Shown here: positions 38,101-51,200 of the stretch, in pieces | Layout of the letters: every line of letters starts with the position of its first letter | How positions within the stretch are numbered: position 1 is the stretch's first letter | DNA from: Patagioenas fasciata | Taxonomy: Eukaryota; Chordata; Aves; Columbiformes; Columbidae | DNA length: 64,000 nucleotides | Reading direction: 5' to 3' | Assembly: GCF_037038585.1 (NCBI RefSeq) | Contig: NC_092523.1 | Coordinates: 34,449,501 to 34,513,500, forward strand | Program-made: the position numbers and the translations under genes | The notes under the pieces: model-generated | What the model saw: only the letters and a program-made list of their open reading frames with translations | Databases searched by the model: none | Told to the model about the DNA's origin: nothing

Positions 38101-39477
38101 ACCAAGCTCCTTTCATCACAGATGCCCAGTGAAAGTATATAGTAAAAAGCTGGCTGACACAGTTATTATGTTCCTGGCCATTTGCCCTTCTGTGTTAATA
38201 CTTGCACTGTGAGCTCTTTACAAGGTGTGGTAGCTTTGGCAGGTAATAAATTAGCTGCAGCTGTTCAATGAGTCTCAAAAGCTCTTGGCCAATGTGTAAG
38301 TGTGGCAAATGTGTTTGTGTACTCTTTACAGGGTAGAATGGGAATCTTTCTTAATTTTCTCTGGATACATCTCTATGGCCTTTCTGTCAGAACAGCTGGA
38401 ATAAGAAAACTCTTGTAATGCTCAGATTGGTCCAGGTATATGGTGGCAGAGGCCAGTGATCATTTATCAAAAAGATGATCTGTAATCATGGGGTTTGATT
38501 CTTTTGCTTCATGTTTCTTCATGGACTTCTCTGTAGGAGTTTTTGTTGGCTAATGCAAAAACTGCTCTAAAAAAAAAAAATCACCATCTTATCTACAGGA
38601 TACTTAAGCTTGTGCCAAAAATGAGCTTGCTCATATTAAAATTTTGTAAACACAATATAAACAGATCCTAGTACAGATTCTTGTAGGTGAAACTTGGAAG
38701 TTGTGTTCTAAAGCTGAGGTTGAGAAAACGCAATTCTCCCTTATCTCTGCAACGTTTACTCTTACTGTACTGGTGACACACAAAGCCATTGTTTGGGATG
38801 CACTCTAGGGAACAGCTAAACTCATTTTTCTTCCCAAGCTTATTTATTTTTGACTGCCATTTTCTTGGGGAGATCCTCAAGGTCATTTTATGCTACTTCC
38901 TGCCTTTTTTTTTTTTTTTTTTTTAATGCAAAAGAGCTACCCTTGTCTTAAATACTGCAGTGTGTCTCTCATGTGTGGAGTAATGCTATGCAAAGCTGAA
39001 GCTCTGGAAGTTCCCAAGCCCAGACAGGCCAATCACCTATATTTCCAAAGCGCAAAGACAGAATGCATGGAAGAGTTAAAATGTGGCTGCAGCCCCAACT
39101 GCAGCTTTTACTAGTATGTCTCATTGCTGATCTCCCCAAATGCCAGTATTTCAGAAGATACATGTTAAGTTCACTTAATGGTTGGTGAAATTGAAATTTT
39201 TTTCAAAAGGTTTTTCTCTGTGAAGGGAGCTGAAGTGTAATTGAAACTGCCCTATGCACTTAAAGCAGGGGTTCTTGCTGATATACTTACAATCATGCAT
39301 CTACAATTGAGGTAAGGACAACAGTAAAAATATTTCACTATGGTACTTTAATGGGTTTCCTCCTGTGTATTTAATAAGATTAAATTCTGTTTGGACTTCA
39401 TGTCTTAAAATAAATAAAAGGTGCAACACTCAACAGTAGTAGCATATTTTACTAGAACCATGAAGAGAACAACATCA
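35130..39477. other. Unique AT-rich non-coding stretch
   Basis: Contains A15 at 37593-37607, A12 at 38569-38580 and T20 at 38905-38924. The longest frame of the window, 139 codons on the minus strand at 36435-36854, has no domain, is Ser/Thr/Phe-rich as expected from AT-rich noise, and shows no splice or promoter context. Confidence 0.5.
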
Positions 39478-40345
39478 ATCATAAAATAAATTAGGTCATC
39501 TGGTACCTCTGGAGATCAAGTAGTCCGACCTCCTGCAGAAAGCATGGCAAATCTTGAGGCTAGATCAGGTTGCCGAAGACCTTGTGTGGCTCAGCTTTGA
39601 CTATCCCTAAGGAAGGAGACTGCACAGCTGGGGCCATTTCAGTGCTTGACTACTCTTTCCATGTTCACTTTTTCAAGCACAACATTCTTAATCCCCTGTG
39701 TTGCAACATGTCTATTGCACCTTGTCCTTTCACTGGCCTTTTCAGGAAGAAATCTGACTCTTGTGTTCTCTCTAGCTCTTCTTTAAGTGCTTAAAGACAG
39801 CAGTTAGATCCCCTGGGCTTTCACTTTTTCAAGCTGAAAATCCACAGCTCCCTCAGCCTTTTTGCATGTGTTCTGTGCTCCATGTCCTGAGCCTGGTAAT
39901 CCAGGCTCTGCTGGACTCACTCCAGTTTTTCAGTATCCATCTAGTACAGGGCTGGTCAAAATTACATGGAATACTGCAGATGTGACCTCACCAGGACACG
40001 ATATGAGGGAAATGACCACTTCCCTTGACCTGCTAGTGATGCTTTTGCTAGTGTAGCCTATATGCAGGTAGCCCTCACTGCTCGAAAGGCACACAGCTGA
40101 CTTGAATTCAGCTTGATGTCCTCCATGGTTCCAGATCCTATTCTGCAGAGCTGCCCCCACAGGCCCTATGTGCTGCATGGAGTTATTCTGCTCCTGGTGC
40201 AGGACTTTGTGTTTGTTGAATTTTATGAGGAACCTATCAGCCTATTCCTCCAGCATTTGGAGGTCCCTTCACTGTAACAGCTACTTCCCAAATCTAATGA
40301 CCTCCATGAAGCTGAATTTGTTTGGTACTATTGCCAAGGTGCCTA
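39478..40345 (-). mobile_element. CR1 LINE, old and diverged
   Basis: Minus-strand similarity to CR1 runs through the whole segment: the 3' block with CAGGAGGTCGGACTACTTGA, the GCAACCTGATCTAGCCTC-like motif, the CAAGGTGCAATAGACATGTT region and the ORF2 tail. On the plus strand it shows the reverse-complement phrases CAGGTAGCCCTCACTG, TGGTGCAGGACTTTGTGTTTG and TGTTGAATTTTATGAGG typical of CR1 RT. All frames are broken. Divergence from the usual CR1 words is clearly higher than at 24.1 or 59.3 kb, so it belongs to an older wave. The terminal octamer is not recognisable. Confidence 0.85.
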
Positions 40346-40878
40346 ATGAGCCATAAAAAAACAACTGCACTTAGCTTCAAGGAATGTTATTTTTGAATAA
40401 AGAACCTAACTTAAAAAACTGGTAACCTGTCTTTTTTAGCCAAAAGTACATAAAAATTGAGAAAGTTCAATAGAAAATTCCTGGAAAACATTTTTTCTTG
40501 CTCCCTAGCAGAATATTTTGTTGCATATATTCAACAGAATGACACTTTGCCAGAGTTCATATTGATTCTTTGTTCTGACATTAAGAAATGGGTCCAGGTA
40601 CCCTGAGGTACAGTCCAGTACCTAAAATTATATGGCTAATTTATTCTGAAATCCTTTATAGATGACTTGTTTAAAGGAAGCCTTAGCAGTCTAAATACAG
40701 TGAAAGGTTTGTTAGCATGTGCTCCATATTGTCCCTTGTGGCCACTGTAAGTTAGTTCACATTTCAAAATTACCACTTTTTCCCCTGGGAAGAATTTTGT
40801 AGGCTCCTCTTGAACACCTTTTCAAAAGCAGTGCAGAGCAAATGAATCTTATAAAACCACTGCCTGCTTTCTTTGGTG

Positions 40879-41247
40879 TCAAACACTTCCCATGCCTGTC
40901 TGCCTGGAAACAGCTACAAGAGCTGCAAAGATGAATCGAACACGCAACAGAGCAGCACTGCTCAGCTCGCAGGGCTCTGTGACGGCTTTGACCTCTGAAC
41001 GACTCGCTTGCTCTGCATCCATTGGAAGCTCCAAACAATGAGTCCCTGTCCAGCTACACCCAGCTCGGCTTCCTGCTGGCGGACTTGAAGGAAATCTGCT
41101 TGGTGTGGAACTGTGGCTTGCAAAACATTCTACAGCAGCCAAACAGTAGTGGCTGAAGACAGAGCGATTTATTGGTGTTAGTGCCCATCCTCTTCGTGTA
41201 TGAGTCATACATGCAAAACAGTCTGAAATTAAATAGTTGCTAAACAT
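40879..41247 (-). CDS. Hypothetical ORF, 122 codons, in a CpG-dense island (low support)
   Basis: On the minus strand an ATG at 41247 opens a 122-codon frame. Its second half, from an internal Met (MDAEQASRSEVKAVTEP, then SSAALLRVRFIFAALVAV), has a compact protein-like composition and one short hydrophobic patch. The plus strand is open as well from an ATG at 40931 for 36 codons (start MNRTRNRAALLSSQ). Both are helped by higher GC. No family was recognised, and the CpG island is better evidence of regulatory function than either frame is of coding. Confidence 0.12.
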   Translation of the reverse strand: MFSNYLISDCFACMTHTRRGWALTPINRSVFSHYCLAAVECFASHSSTPSRFPSSPPAGSRAGCSWTGTHCLELPMDAEQASRSEVKAVTEPCELSSAALLRVRFIFAALVAVSRQTGMGSV

Positions 41248-41350
41248 AGTTAGCCGAGAAGTGTTGGAGTGTGGCTGCTCGCTATAATTCAGGTTTATGT
41301 TCGCCTAGCGAAGCATTCTTGGGGGAAGAAGCAAGTGGTTTGATAACCGT
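40931..41350. promoter_or_regulatory. CpG-dense island with AP-1, CCAAT-like and octamer-like motifs
   Basis: By eye I count 15 CpG dinucleotides in about 420 bases, against roughly one per 100-200 bases in the surrounding DNA. Motifs visible are TGAGTCA (AP-1, 41201-41207), ATGCAAAA (octamer-like, from 41211), ATTGG (CCAAT reversed, about 41171-41175) and a short inverted repeat TTCGCCTAGCGAA near 41300-41313. A TATAAAA word lies upstream on the plus strand near 40850. This suggests an enhancer or minor promoter kept unmethylated in the germ line. An unrecognised young insertion is the alternative. Confidence 0.3.
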
Positions 41351-42082
41351 CTTGCCACTGTGAGGATGAATTACAAACTCAGTCCTGTGGTGCATAACTT
41401 TTTATAAGAAAAATTCAAAAGTATCATTTTGGAAAAGGTAGGACTGCTTTTCTGTGACTTTCTACTTCTCAAGTTTCTTGGAGTCCTCTAGCTTAGTAGA
41501 TACTGTGAGGCTTTTTGACATAGCAACTTTCTTAGACAGCTTATCAGCTCATATATAATACAAAAATTCTCACTAATAAGAGATTGAGATCAGTGGAGGG
41601 GGGAGGCTTATCATCCTCCTATGTCTTGGAACAAGGCTTGAGGGGGGTGAGGAGGGGAAGTGCTGATATGTGGTGATGTTTATATAACAGGTGACAACAT
41701 CAATAATCTATCAGTGAAGTCCTCAAGACTTGGTTCTGTGTTGTAGATATGCTGATAATGATTAGCTCTTAAGAAGAGTGAATTTATATATTAAAAGTAC
41801 AGGTGAAGTTCTTAAAATAGGCTGCTATGGCTAGGTTTTCAGAGCACAGAATTTGATGGAGTGCAGCAATGCAGGAGCCTTGTTCATGTTTCAAGTACCT
41901 ACTCCTACAACTGTGCTCACTGCATTCACTTAAAAACTGCATTGTTCACTCCTTTAGAATAGAAATCCTTAGTTGTGGAATTATATACGTATGGAGAAAG
42001 ACGAGTGATAGGTTTTGTTGCTTTGAGATAACACAAAGAAAAATGCTTTGCCTCTGAATCAGGCTGTGTTCATGTTGTGAAT

Positions 42083-42216
42083 TCCGGAAGCCATTAAATA
42101 TACGTGGCGGTATGGAAATACTGCTTCCGTAGCGGGAAAAGCTTAAACCGGCACAGGAAATTTGCATGGATTTTGGTAATCATTGATATGTACGATGTAT
42201 TTTGCTCTTGTACGCT
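42083..42216. promoter_or_regulatory. Short CpG-dense element with ETS and octamer motifs
   Basis: Eight CpGs occur in about 130 bases. Motifs are CCGGAAG (ETS core, about 42084-42090), TACGTGGCGG (about 42101-42110), TTCCGTAGCGGGAA (imperfect dyad, about 42125-42138) and ATTTGCAT, a perfect octamer on the minus strand (42160-42167). The minus-strand frame over the region (41946-42167, start MQISCAGLSFSRYG) is open for 73 codons but unrecognised. Motif density and retained CpGs suggest a conserved regulatory element; this is inference. Confidence 0.3.
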
Positions 42217-42219
42217 ATA

Positions 42220-45200
42220 CTAAAAACTTTATTGATGCATGGGGGGAAAGAAAAAGGTTACAAATTGCTTTATGATAGTGGTTGATAGTTGCAGCATTTT
42301 TGATACAGGTCACCTGAATTTCATAATAAGGTGATAATTTGGTGACTTTTGCCTGAAAATTAGTATAGAATTTGTAATAAATCACTGAATGTGCTCTGTG
42401 TATGTTAAGACAAATTCTGGTTCCTTGTTATAAGTGTATTTATCACAAACCAAAATTGCAAAGTATCTGAAATGACAAAACCCAAAAAACTATTTTATGG
42501 CCAGTAAACAGCATGCATCTGCTTTGTGATGCTTCTACAAGTGAGTCCTTATATGGCAACATTAAAAAATACCACATGTACATGCTGTATCTGTGTTCTA
42601 AAGACAGAAAGGTAGAACTTCTGTATCATAACAGTTCTGTCACCTTCCATTTGCTATATGATAATATAATGATATATATTTTTCCCCATTAATGTCGATA
42701 GACCACTACAAATTGTGATTTACCCAAGAACATTAAGTGTAGCCATGTCATTCAGTGGGTACTTGTAACTGACTTGCTAATGTGTAGGAGTAGTTTGTAT
42801 TTCTGTAGTCTCTTGAGGCTTAAATTAAAAAACATGAAAGCCTGAATTATGTTCAGTGTCCTAAGTGGTGAAAGAAATTCTGTAGCATGTAATGTCTATT
42901 TACATGGGGCTTTTTTGTTTGAAACATTTTTAATAAATGTGCGATGACTAAGGGATAGGATCCTAAACTAGAGTGAGGGGGCACCATTGACCTCAGTTGA
43001 ACTGCACTGCTTTATAACAACTGAGGAAATAGCAGGAAGTATTTGCATTCTTCACTGTTTCTAAGACTAGAAGATAGAGAAAAGAGCTCTGACTAGAGGA
43101 CAAACAGAGAAATTTATAGGAGTCTTAAAGAAAATGGTATATTTTGATTTGGAGTAAGACACTTTGTTATTGCTAATGCTATCCAAATGGATGTTTATTA
43201 GCTCTGATGACTCACTTTTTTTCCTCTCAATTCAGTTAAGTATTGATTCACTACCATTTAAATAAGGCTGATACACTACTCTTGTGCAAAACTTTCAAGG
43301 CCATCAAGTTTAAACACAGTTTCCTTACTTACAGTAGAGTATTTGGTGCTGCATGCTTACACTAAGTGCAAGTTTTCTCCTTGGAAGAATCTAACATACA
43401 GCATTTACTTCTATATGCATACAGAAATGAAGAGGTCCTATGCATGCCTGGGCAGCTTCTGTCCCAGTGCAAGTATTTAGAAGTAGTTTGCCCAACATTC
43501 ACTAGAAATGGGGTATAGAATAACTGTCTTCTGCAGCCACTTAATTGTGATGGAGCATATGACTGAGGTACATATTTGTGTCTTTCTTGCTCATTAGCTA
43601 GATCATAACTTCATCCAGTATTAGTACTTCTAAAATCTACTGAAGTGAAGCGAATAATCCAGTCTCTGAAGATGCTGAATAGAGCAGAAGGATTAACTGT
43701 ATTTGCCAGCCAGCACTAAGGCCATGAGAGACAGTAGGATGTTCAATATAAATTACAATTGCCAAGGGCACAAAGGAGCAGATACTTATTCTTGAAACCT
43801 ACAGTTCCAGTTTGCTCAATATTCAGAAGCTTTCACTTGTTCAGAGTTTGTGCACTTCATGAAAAGTGGTTTTTGGAAGGCATGGCTCTAGTTAATAATT
43901 CACTGCTGATATGTTTGTAAGGCCTTATCTACCACTCTACTATTTGTTATGCTGATGTCACTCAGCTGAAGACAGAGCAGAGCAGTCCTGTACTGGAGCA
44001 CAGATCCAGCTTATAGATTGCCTTAGACATCCACAAAGGGTGTAACCACATCTACTATGTGTCTAGAAATAGATTGTTCTTGAATGTGATTTGTTTGAGA
44101 ATTGCAGCCTTTCTTACTGAGAGAAGGAATAATAAATCCAACTTGTGCTACATATATGGTAACACTATGAAGGGGAAGAGTTTTTTTTTAAATAAAGACT
44201 TTTTTTTTAACGAAACAATTTATGCAAAACTTGATTTTGTGCCTGTCTTTTTTTTTCTAGTCAATTGACTGACTAGTTCACTTTCCAAAAGCTCAGATGT
44301 ACAGTAAGTTCACTGACCTGATCACTAGAGAGCATTTTATGAAGAGGTCCTTCTTGAGAATGCCTGCTTCCTATTGCCGTAGGTTCTGGGTAGTCTTGAC
44401 TGTTGTTGCCTTCATTTACTTATTACAAAGGAGAGAATCTTAAGTTTCTCAGATTCTCTGCTGCATCTTTTCAAGGGCAATATGTGTATTCAATATGCAT
44501 GATCCTTTTGCTGAAGCTATGTGAATCAACTCTTTAGTCTGTTACGGGGATCTGTCCTGCAGCTGTCTTTCACCTAGGATCAAGAGAAGTTTAAAACTAA
44601 AAGACAAAGAGGGAGACCATTGAGAAAGACTTGGAAACTTAGTGTAAATTCCATAGTTGCCCCTTCCCCCACCCCCAACAAAAGCATAAAACCATATTTA
44701 TCATTTGCTATTGCTGCAGTGCAACAGCTCACTTCCATTCCAGAATGCTGAAGGGTGAAATGGAAATGCAGACTTTTCCATCCTTTTCATTGTGAGGAAG
44801 GTGTAGGGCTTGAATCTGAAAAAGTATCAATGTATCCAAAAGACAAGAATTCTAGTGCTTTGGATCAATTCCATCTAATCACATATCACATCTGTGATTT
44901 TGTCTAGAGCAAGGGGTTTAGGTATGTGTAAGACAGGGTTGAAGTGATCCTTTCACCAGTATTTCCCCTGAACTTCCAATTACCAGTAGTTTAGGAGCTT
45001 CTTGGAGCAGGTTTTGCATCTGAACAGTATTTTTCAATAGCTGCTGATGGTTTAATTTTTAAATATGGTACTTACAGTTTATGTAAATTTGGAAAAAAAT
45101 ATCCTCTTCTAAGTGTTTACCCACCTTTCATATTTTTATGGATCTGTGTTTCAATTTAGTACACAAGATGTGTATAACACAGAAGTTGTACAGTATACTT

Positions 45201-48200
45201 CTTTACCACAATAACAAGATTTTAAACAATTGCAGAAGATGGAGGTAGTATTTTCTTTATCTGATCTGTATTCTAATGTATTTAATAGGATGGAATAAAT
45301 GTTTTAAAATACCAAGGCTTCATACCACAGTAAGAATTCTATGAACCAGCATTGTTTGCTTTTACGATATAACTAATGGATCATATTTGATGGGAGCCAT
45401 CAAAGCAAACTAAGAATTATTTTAAGTAAAAAGTATAAAGCAAAAGTGAGCAGGGTAAACATTAAAAGATTATCTCACTTAAATCTGGTGATTGTCTCAT
45501 GGCTTCTTTGAGGTGACTAATGCTACACATTAAAACATGCTTGAAGGCAACATACTGTTGCTGTATCAGTATTTAAATTGAGGTGAATCATAGGGCAAAG
45601 CTACAGAGCTGAGTGAAGTTGCATGGGAAGTTGTTACCTTGCTTTACAGAAGCTGTTTTGAAATTTCGGGAAGTTGTCCTGACTTCCTAAGCAAGTCAAA
45701 ACTGAAATGTCAGTATCAAATTTCTGTGAATAGAAAGACCAGATGACTTTTTCAAACACATAGTTTGTGTTGCTGTTCTGAGACAATTTACTTTAAATGT
45801 ATTTCTAAATAAAAGCTTAGATTAGCCTAAAACTCAAACAAAACAGGACCCTTCAACAATTTTGCAACTTATGTGCAAAAGCATTTTCCAGAATTGTTGC
45901 TCTTTTCTTTACAATAGTTTTTCTACAGAACATTGGGTTTGGATGTTAATTCTGACCTCATCAAGAGATATACATAGCATTCATTAGCAATAGTCTTACA
46001 AACAAGAAGTGCCCATTCTTTAGAAGGAGAGGTGATGCATAAGAAAAGGATTTTGAGTAAGAGGCAGGCTTCCAAGAGATAGGGCAGAATGGGATGAAAT
46101 TATGGCCAAAATACCAGAAAGTAGATGGATGTTCACAGCCATGGGTTTGAGATGAAGGGACTTTATTTAGGAACTGCAGAACTCATGCCATTGATGGTAC
46201 TTAGAGCAAGTGGAGAAGAGAAAAATAATCTGAGATCAGTCTTTGGAAATTAGGATAAGGTGTCAGGAAAGCCAGACAGAGTGGGGTTAGGGGCATTGGT
46301 GAAAACTGATTACAAAAAGGATTACAGCACTGAAGGAATAGAAGTGAGAATTTTGGAAGAATATAGAATAGAAAGAAACAACTAGACATGCATCAGTGGT
46401 GATACAGAGCACTTATTCTCTAAAACAGTTTCTCAAGAAGTAGATTGGTTAATTTTTAATTATTTGAAAGGAAATTTTACTTTCAAGAGCAAATTGATTC
46501 TTATATACTATGCTTTGCTTATGCATGGACTTTCAGAATTAGCTCATTTTTTGATTGGAAGTGCTCTGATTTCATTTTATTTAAATGTAGGAAAGAACAT
46601 AGTACTACCTTGAATGTTACTGACCTTCAGATTAAGTATTTACACCAATTAGACCAATTGTAAGGTGACAGCTTTGTGGTGATATTAAAATAGCTTTCTA
46701 CATTAAAAAAATTCCTTTTTTTTAGGCTTATAAATTCTTGTATGCTGTGTTTAGTAAGCAGCACCAGAAACTACTGTAAGAAATGAAAAAGCAATTGTGT
46801 TTTCAGTTCATTAATTTTATTAATTTGACAGCTTTTCACAGATAGCCATTTCATTACTTCAGGAAACTTCAAGACTACTTAGTGTAATTTCTTTACTGGA
46901 GGAAGAAAGAGGTCTTTTTTGAAAACAATTACAGTGTGGTTTTAAACCCTCTACCCTTTCCTTCAGAAAGCTGGGTTAAATGTCAATAATTTAAGTCACT
47001 CTTAATTTGTTAGATCTGATGTAATGTTGGTCCCTTAAATGTTCAGTGATTGTTTTTTAAAGAAGGGAGAAGCTTGCTTCTCTATCCATCTACTATACAG
47101 ATCTGTTTTACCCTTTCATGTGAATATTTATGCATTTTTAATGCAAATAAAGTTCAAAAATGTGGTTTTGGAATGGAATGATTGTGAAATAACAAAGTTC
47201 TAAATAATGTTGCTGTAAGCCAGACTGTTAAATATAAAAATCATAAAAAAGTATAAGTAGAACTTATTGATAAGGCCAACAGTTACCATGTTTTCATACC
47301 TATAGCCCTCCTTGTCATGTGAGTTTGAGATGGCATACAGCTGAAATCAGTTGTGCTCTATGTAGCAGAGGACTATAATGAGCAATTAACAGCGTCCTTT
47401 AAAATTACACACTGCAGTGCACTGTATGGTATGTGACTGTAGTTATAAAACTATAAGTGTGTGGGAATTGAGAATATCTGCTAAGGGAATGGCACTTACT
47501 GTTGCCAATTAAAAAAATCCTGCTGCTGTAAAAACAACATTAAAATATTACATATATCAGACTAAGCTGAGGACATAATTTTAATAATTAAGTAGACTGA
47601 GGGGTAGTTCATAAAGGAAAATATTCTGTGATGCTCTATGTTACCTATCCTTTCTGTTATTCACACTGCACTTGATGAGGTTGAATAGCTGGTATTACAA
47701 CAAAGCATGTAACTGATCTACACATTTTCATGAAACAGATACCATCTCATGTGCTAGTGCTTCAAGAATTAGTTGAGTGACTCCCACAATGCAGAACAAT
47801 GAGCCCTGACTAGCACTTGTAGCGGTGTTAGAAATGTGGCTGCTGCAGGTAGATTTAAACTAGTCTGATAACCTCGAAGTAACATTTCATTTGGGGCCAG
47901 TACTAAACCCATTCAGTCAATGAAGGATTTCTTTTGGCATCAGCACTCCTGGGATGTATCCTTGGCTAAATTTCACTATGTGGTTTAGAAAGTAAAATAA
48001 AACATATTGTGATACTAATGAATCAAACCTTATCTTAAAACTTCAAAATATTCAAGCATGTTGTTTAGAACGGCATTATTAAACTCTCTAAACTAGCTAA
48101 CATAGACTGATAGTACCTATGATTAATGGAGTCATTCATCGGTTCCTGATTTACGATCCTGTTTCAGGTTACTTGTCAAAAGCTAGAGGCCATGATTCTA

Positions 48201-51200
48201 CAATGTAATAGTTTTGTTCCCATTGAAGATTTTGGTCATCTGTAGGTTAGAAAAGTTAGGACTTGGTGGCTGGAATAAACACAGTTTTGTTAGGAATGTG
48301 ACTTTTACCTCCCATTACAAAAATCGTGTGCCTCTGAAAAATCTGTTTGCAGATGCTCAGTAGAGAGTTGGCAAAAGCACATGATCTGAAGATCCATTCC
48401 TGTTGCACATGAACAGAAAATTAGAATTGAGTGCTTCAACGCTTCTCAGTGCCAGGGCTAGTATAGGGAATGAGTGGGACTATTCATTGCTACTGCAATG
48501 AATGCTAGAGCAAGCTGAAAATAAGATGACGGTGTTTGCTGTTCTTTCAGGCCCACTATAGACCAGTCTTTGAAGAGGAAAATTCTGCCTAGCTTGAAGA
48601 CTGAGGGAATAAGAGCAGTAGACTGTGACAAATTGCCTTTGACAGAGGAAGGGGGAGTTTGGTTTGGAGGGCAGTGACAGGAAAACTGGGATTTAAGTGA
48701 GTTAAAGGGGCAGAAGTGAGACTGGCCCGGAAGGAACCTGGGGCTGAGGGCTGAAAGCTTACTGTGGCTGCCTGACTTCCTCAGCTGAAAAGGTGGAGGT
48801 TTGCGTAGTGACTCTAGAAAAGTGATTCAGGTGTCCCTGTGGTGCCAGATAAAGAGACTCCAGCATTTCCCCTTCCTTGCAGAAGGAAAGAAAACATAGA
48901 AGGTGACAGGAGAAAAAATTATATTAGTGTTGCAAAGGCTGCAGATAGGACATACCAGTGTTAAAGCCACCTTTGCTGCTTCAGTTTGTTCCCTCTGTGT
49001 GGATGCAGTTATTTGAATAGTTTTATATCTGCTTATTTCTGCTAATCTCTGGCCTCATCCAGAGCACACACTGCATCTCCTCAAGGGATTTGGGATCAGG
49101 AATGGACTCAGTTTTATGCTCTTCAGGATAGCAGAGAATGAAGTAGGGGACTGAATACTGGTCCTGGTTTGTGTTCCTGCCACTTTGTTCCTGTGATGGT
49201 GGGCATTGTGTGTTATTGTGGATGAGCAGGCAAAGCTCCTGCCGGTGCCTGGCTGGCGGGCAGCTTGTATTGCACTGAAAAGCCATGCATGACAGTGCTG
49301 CACAGATGCCCAGCCACCTCTCAGGGGATGCCTAACTTTGTTCTGTGTTGGCTGAATGCCTAGCACAAGCCTCTGATCTGTGAAAGTGCCCAGCACATAC
49401 TTGCAAGAAGAGTTCGATTAGCACTATTAATGTTGAAAGTATTCCGACCCAAAGTACCTTCAGTTCAGTTACGCAAAGTTACTGAAATCTTCAGTTTGTC
49501 TGTCACTTCAGTGAGGATACAGTGGCTTTCTGACACAAGTTAATTTGCTTGACATGCATAGCTGTTACAGTGATCAATGTTTAAAGCAAACCTTGAGGAG
49601 AACTCACAGTTATAAATGAGGTTCAAGGCTGCATGCTGAATAATGGTCAAACATGGCGTAGGTCCATACAAGAACATCGTTCTTTCTGTATACAGGCAAA
49701 TTATTTCTGGGTTCGTGGGTTTTGTAATTTGTTTTTAGCAATCAAAAGTTTTATGTGACATCATTTAAATTCTTTAATTGTAGTTTATTAAAAATCACAT
49801 ATACATGTAGATTACAGGTGAAAGATATAGGCATGTGAGTATGTACATGTACTGGTGTTTTCTACATGTGTTTTTCTTTAGCTCTTTTCTCACTAAGAAA
49901 TACTGAGGGTTATGCTAGATTCAAAAAAAGACCTAGAAGTATTCCTGAGAGACAGGTCTTTCAATTTTGCAGAATCTGTGTGGTCAGTGTGATTATGTCC
50001 TCTTTGAGCTGAATGAGAATTCCAGGTATATGTTCTTGAGGTTATTATGAATACATGATATGGCTCATAGAATTATTTATTATTCAACCTATTGTTCTCA
50101 GTCAGAATGGAGAAGAGTTTATCTTGTGTTGATAAAGCATGGTCTTGTCTCTGACCTTCACTGTCTGGGATGCTGTATCAATGAATTGAGTGATTTCTTT
50201 CTCATTTAAGAGCAGTAAGAATAACAAGAGTGGGAGTCACATGGTAATGCTTTATCCCAACACTGGAAAATCAGATATTGTTCAGATTGGTGCATATAAA
50301 TGCTTAAACTGAGCGAGAGGTAATGAAATAGCATGATTAGTGATTAACATATTTAGCCAAATGGTTTAGTATTTTACCCCATCAATAAGAATATATTATC
50401 TGTAATTCCTGGAGAAAACTGAGAGTGGGAAAATCAGTCTTCTGATTACTAAAGTTAAATCTGGTAATTGTAAATTTGTCTCTTACAGAAATGAATGCTA
50501 CTTGCAGGCAGAATACACAATCTTTATAAATTCTGATATGTAACGGTTATATGGATAACAATTTCTGTAGTAGAAACTATGTACGATATAAGTAATGGCT
50601 AGATTAACTCTTATCTAAAGAATTGTAGTAGTAATGATCTTGGGAAACATTTTTAAAATTATATATAACATTTTTATTTCAATAACATTGGCATAGTTTT
50701 ATGGTTGTAGAATTTCACAGTGATTTTATTATCAACTTGTTAATGTCTTCTCTTAGCAGTTGGTAGCTCTTGGAAGCTGCTATTTATCCAGTGTTCAAAA
50801 GGGTGAGCAGGTATAGTTAATGAAACTTTAGGCATTTTCTTTGTATTTGATCAACACTTTTTTAAAAATCTGTCTATAATTTACTGTTTTTCTTTGCTAT
50901 TTTCTTGACTGCAATTGCAAATATCTGTAACTCATGTTCTCCGGTTAAACAATCTCTCTTGGGTCAGCTGACCTTTTAAAATCTCCTAACTTAACATTGT
51001 TTGCTATAGTAATTTTTTCTGTACTTTATTATATATGCTGTCACAGTACATAAGGACCAGCATCCCATTACTCTGTAAGACATACAGAGACAGATCTAAA
51101 TTAGTCAGATTTCCCAATAATTTACAATCTAAAATGAAAAAGTAGCAGATGAAGGCAGCATCTGAAATATAGGGAATCAATGTTTATTGGTATTAGAACA

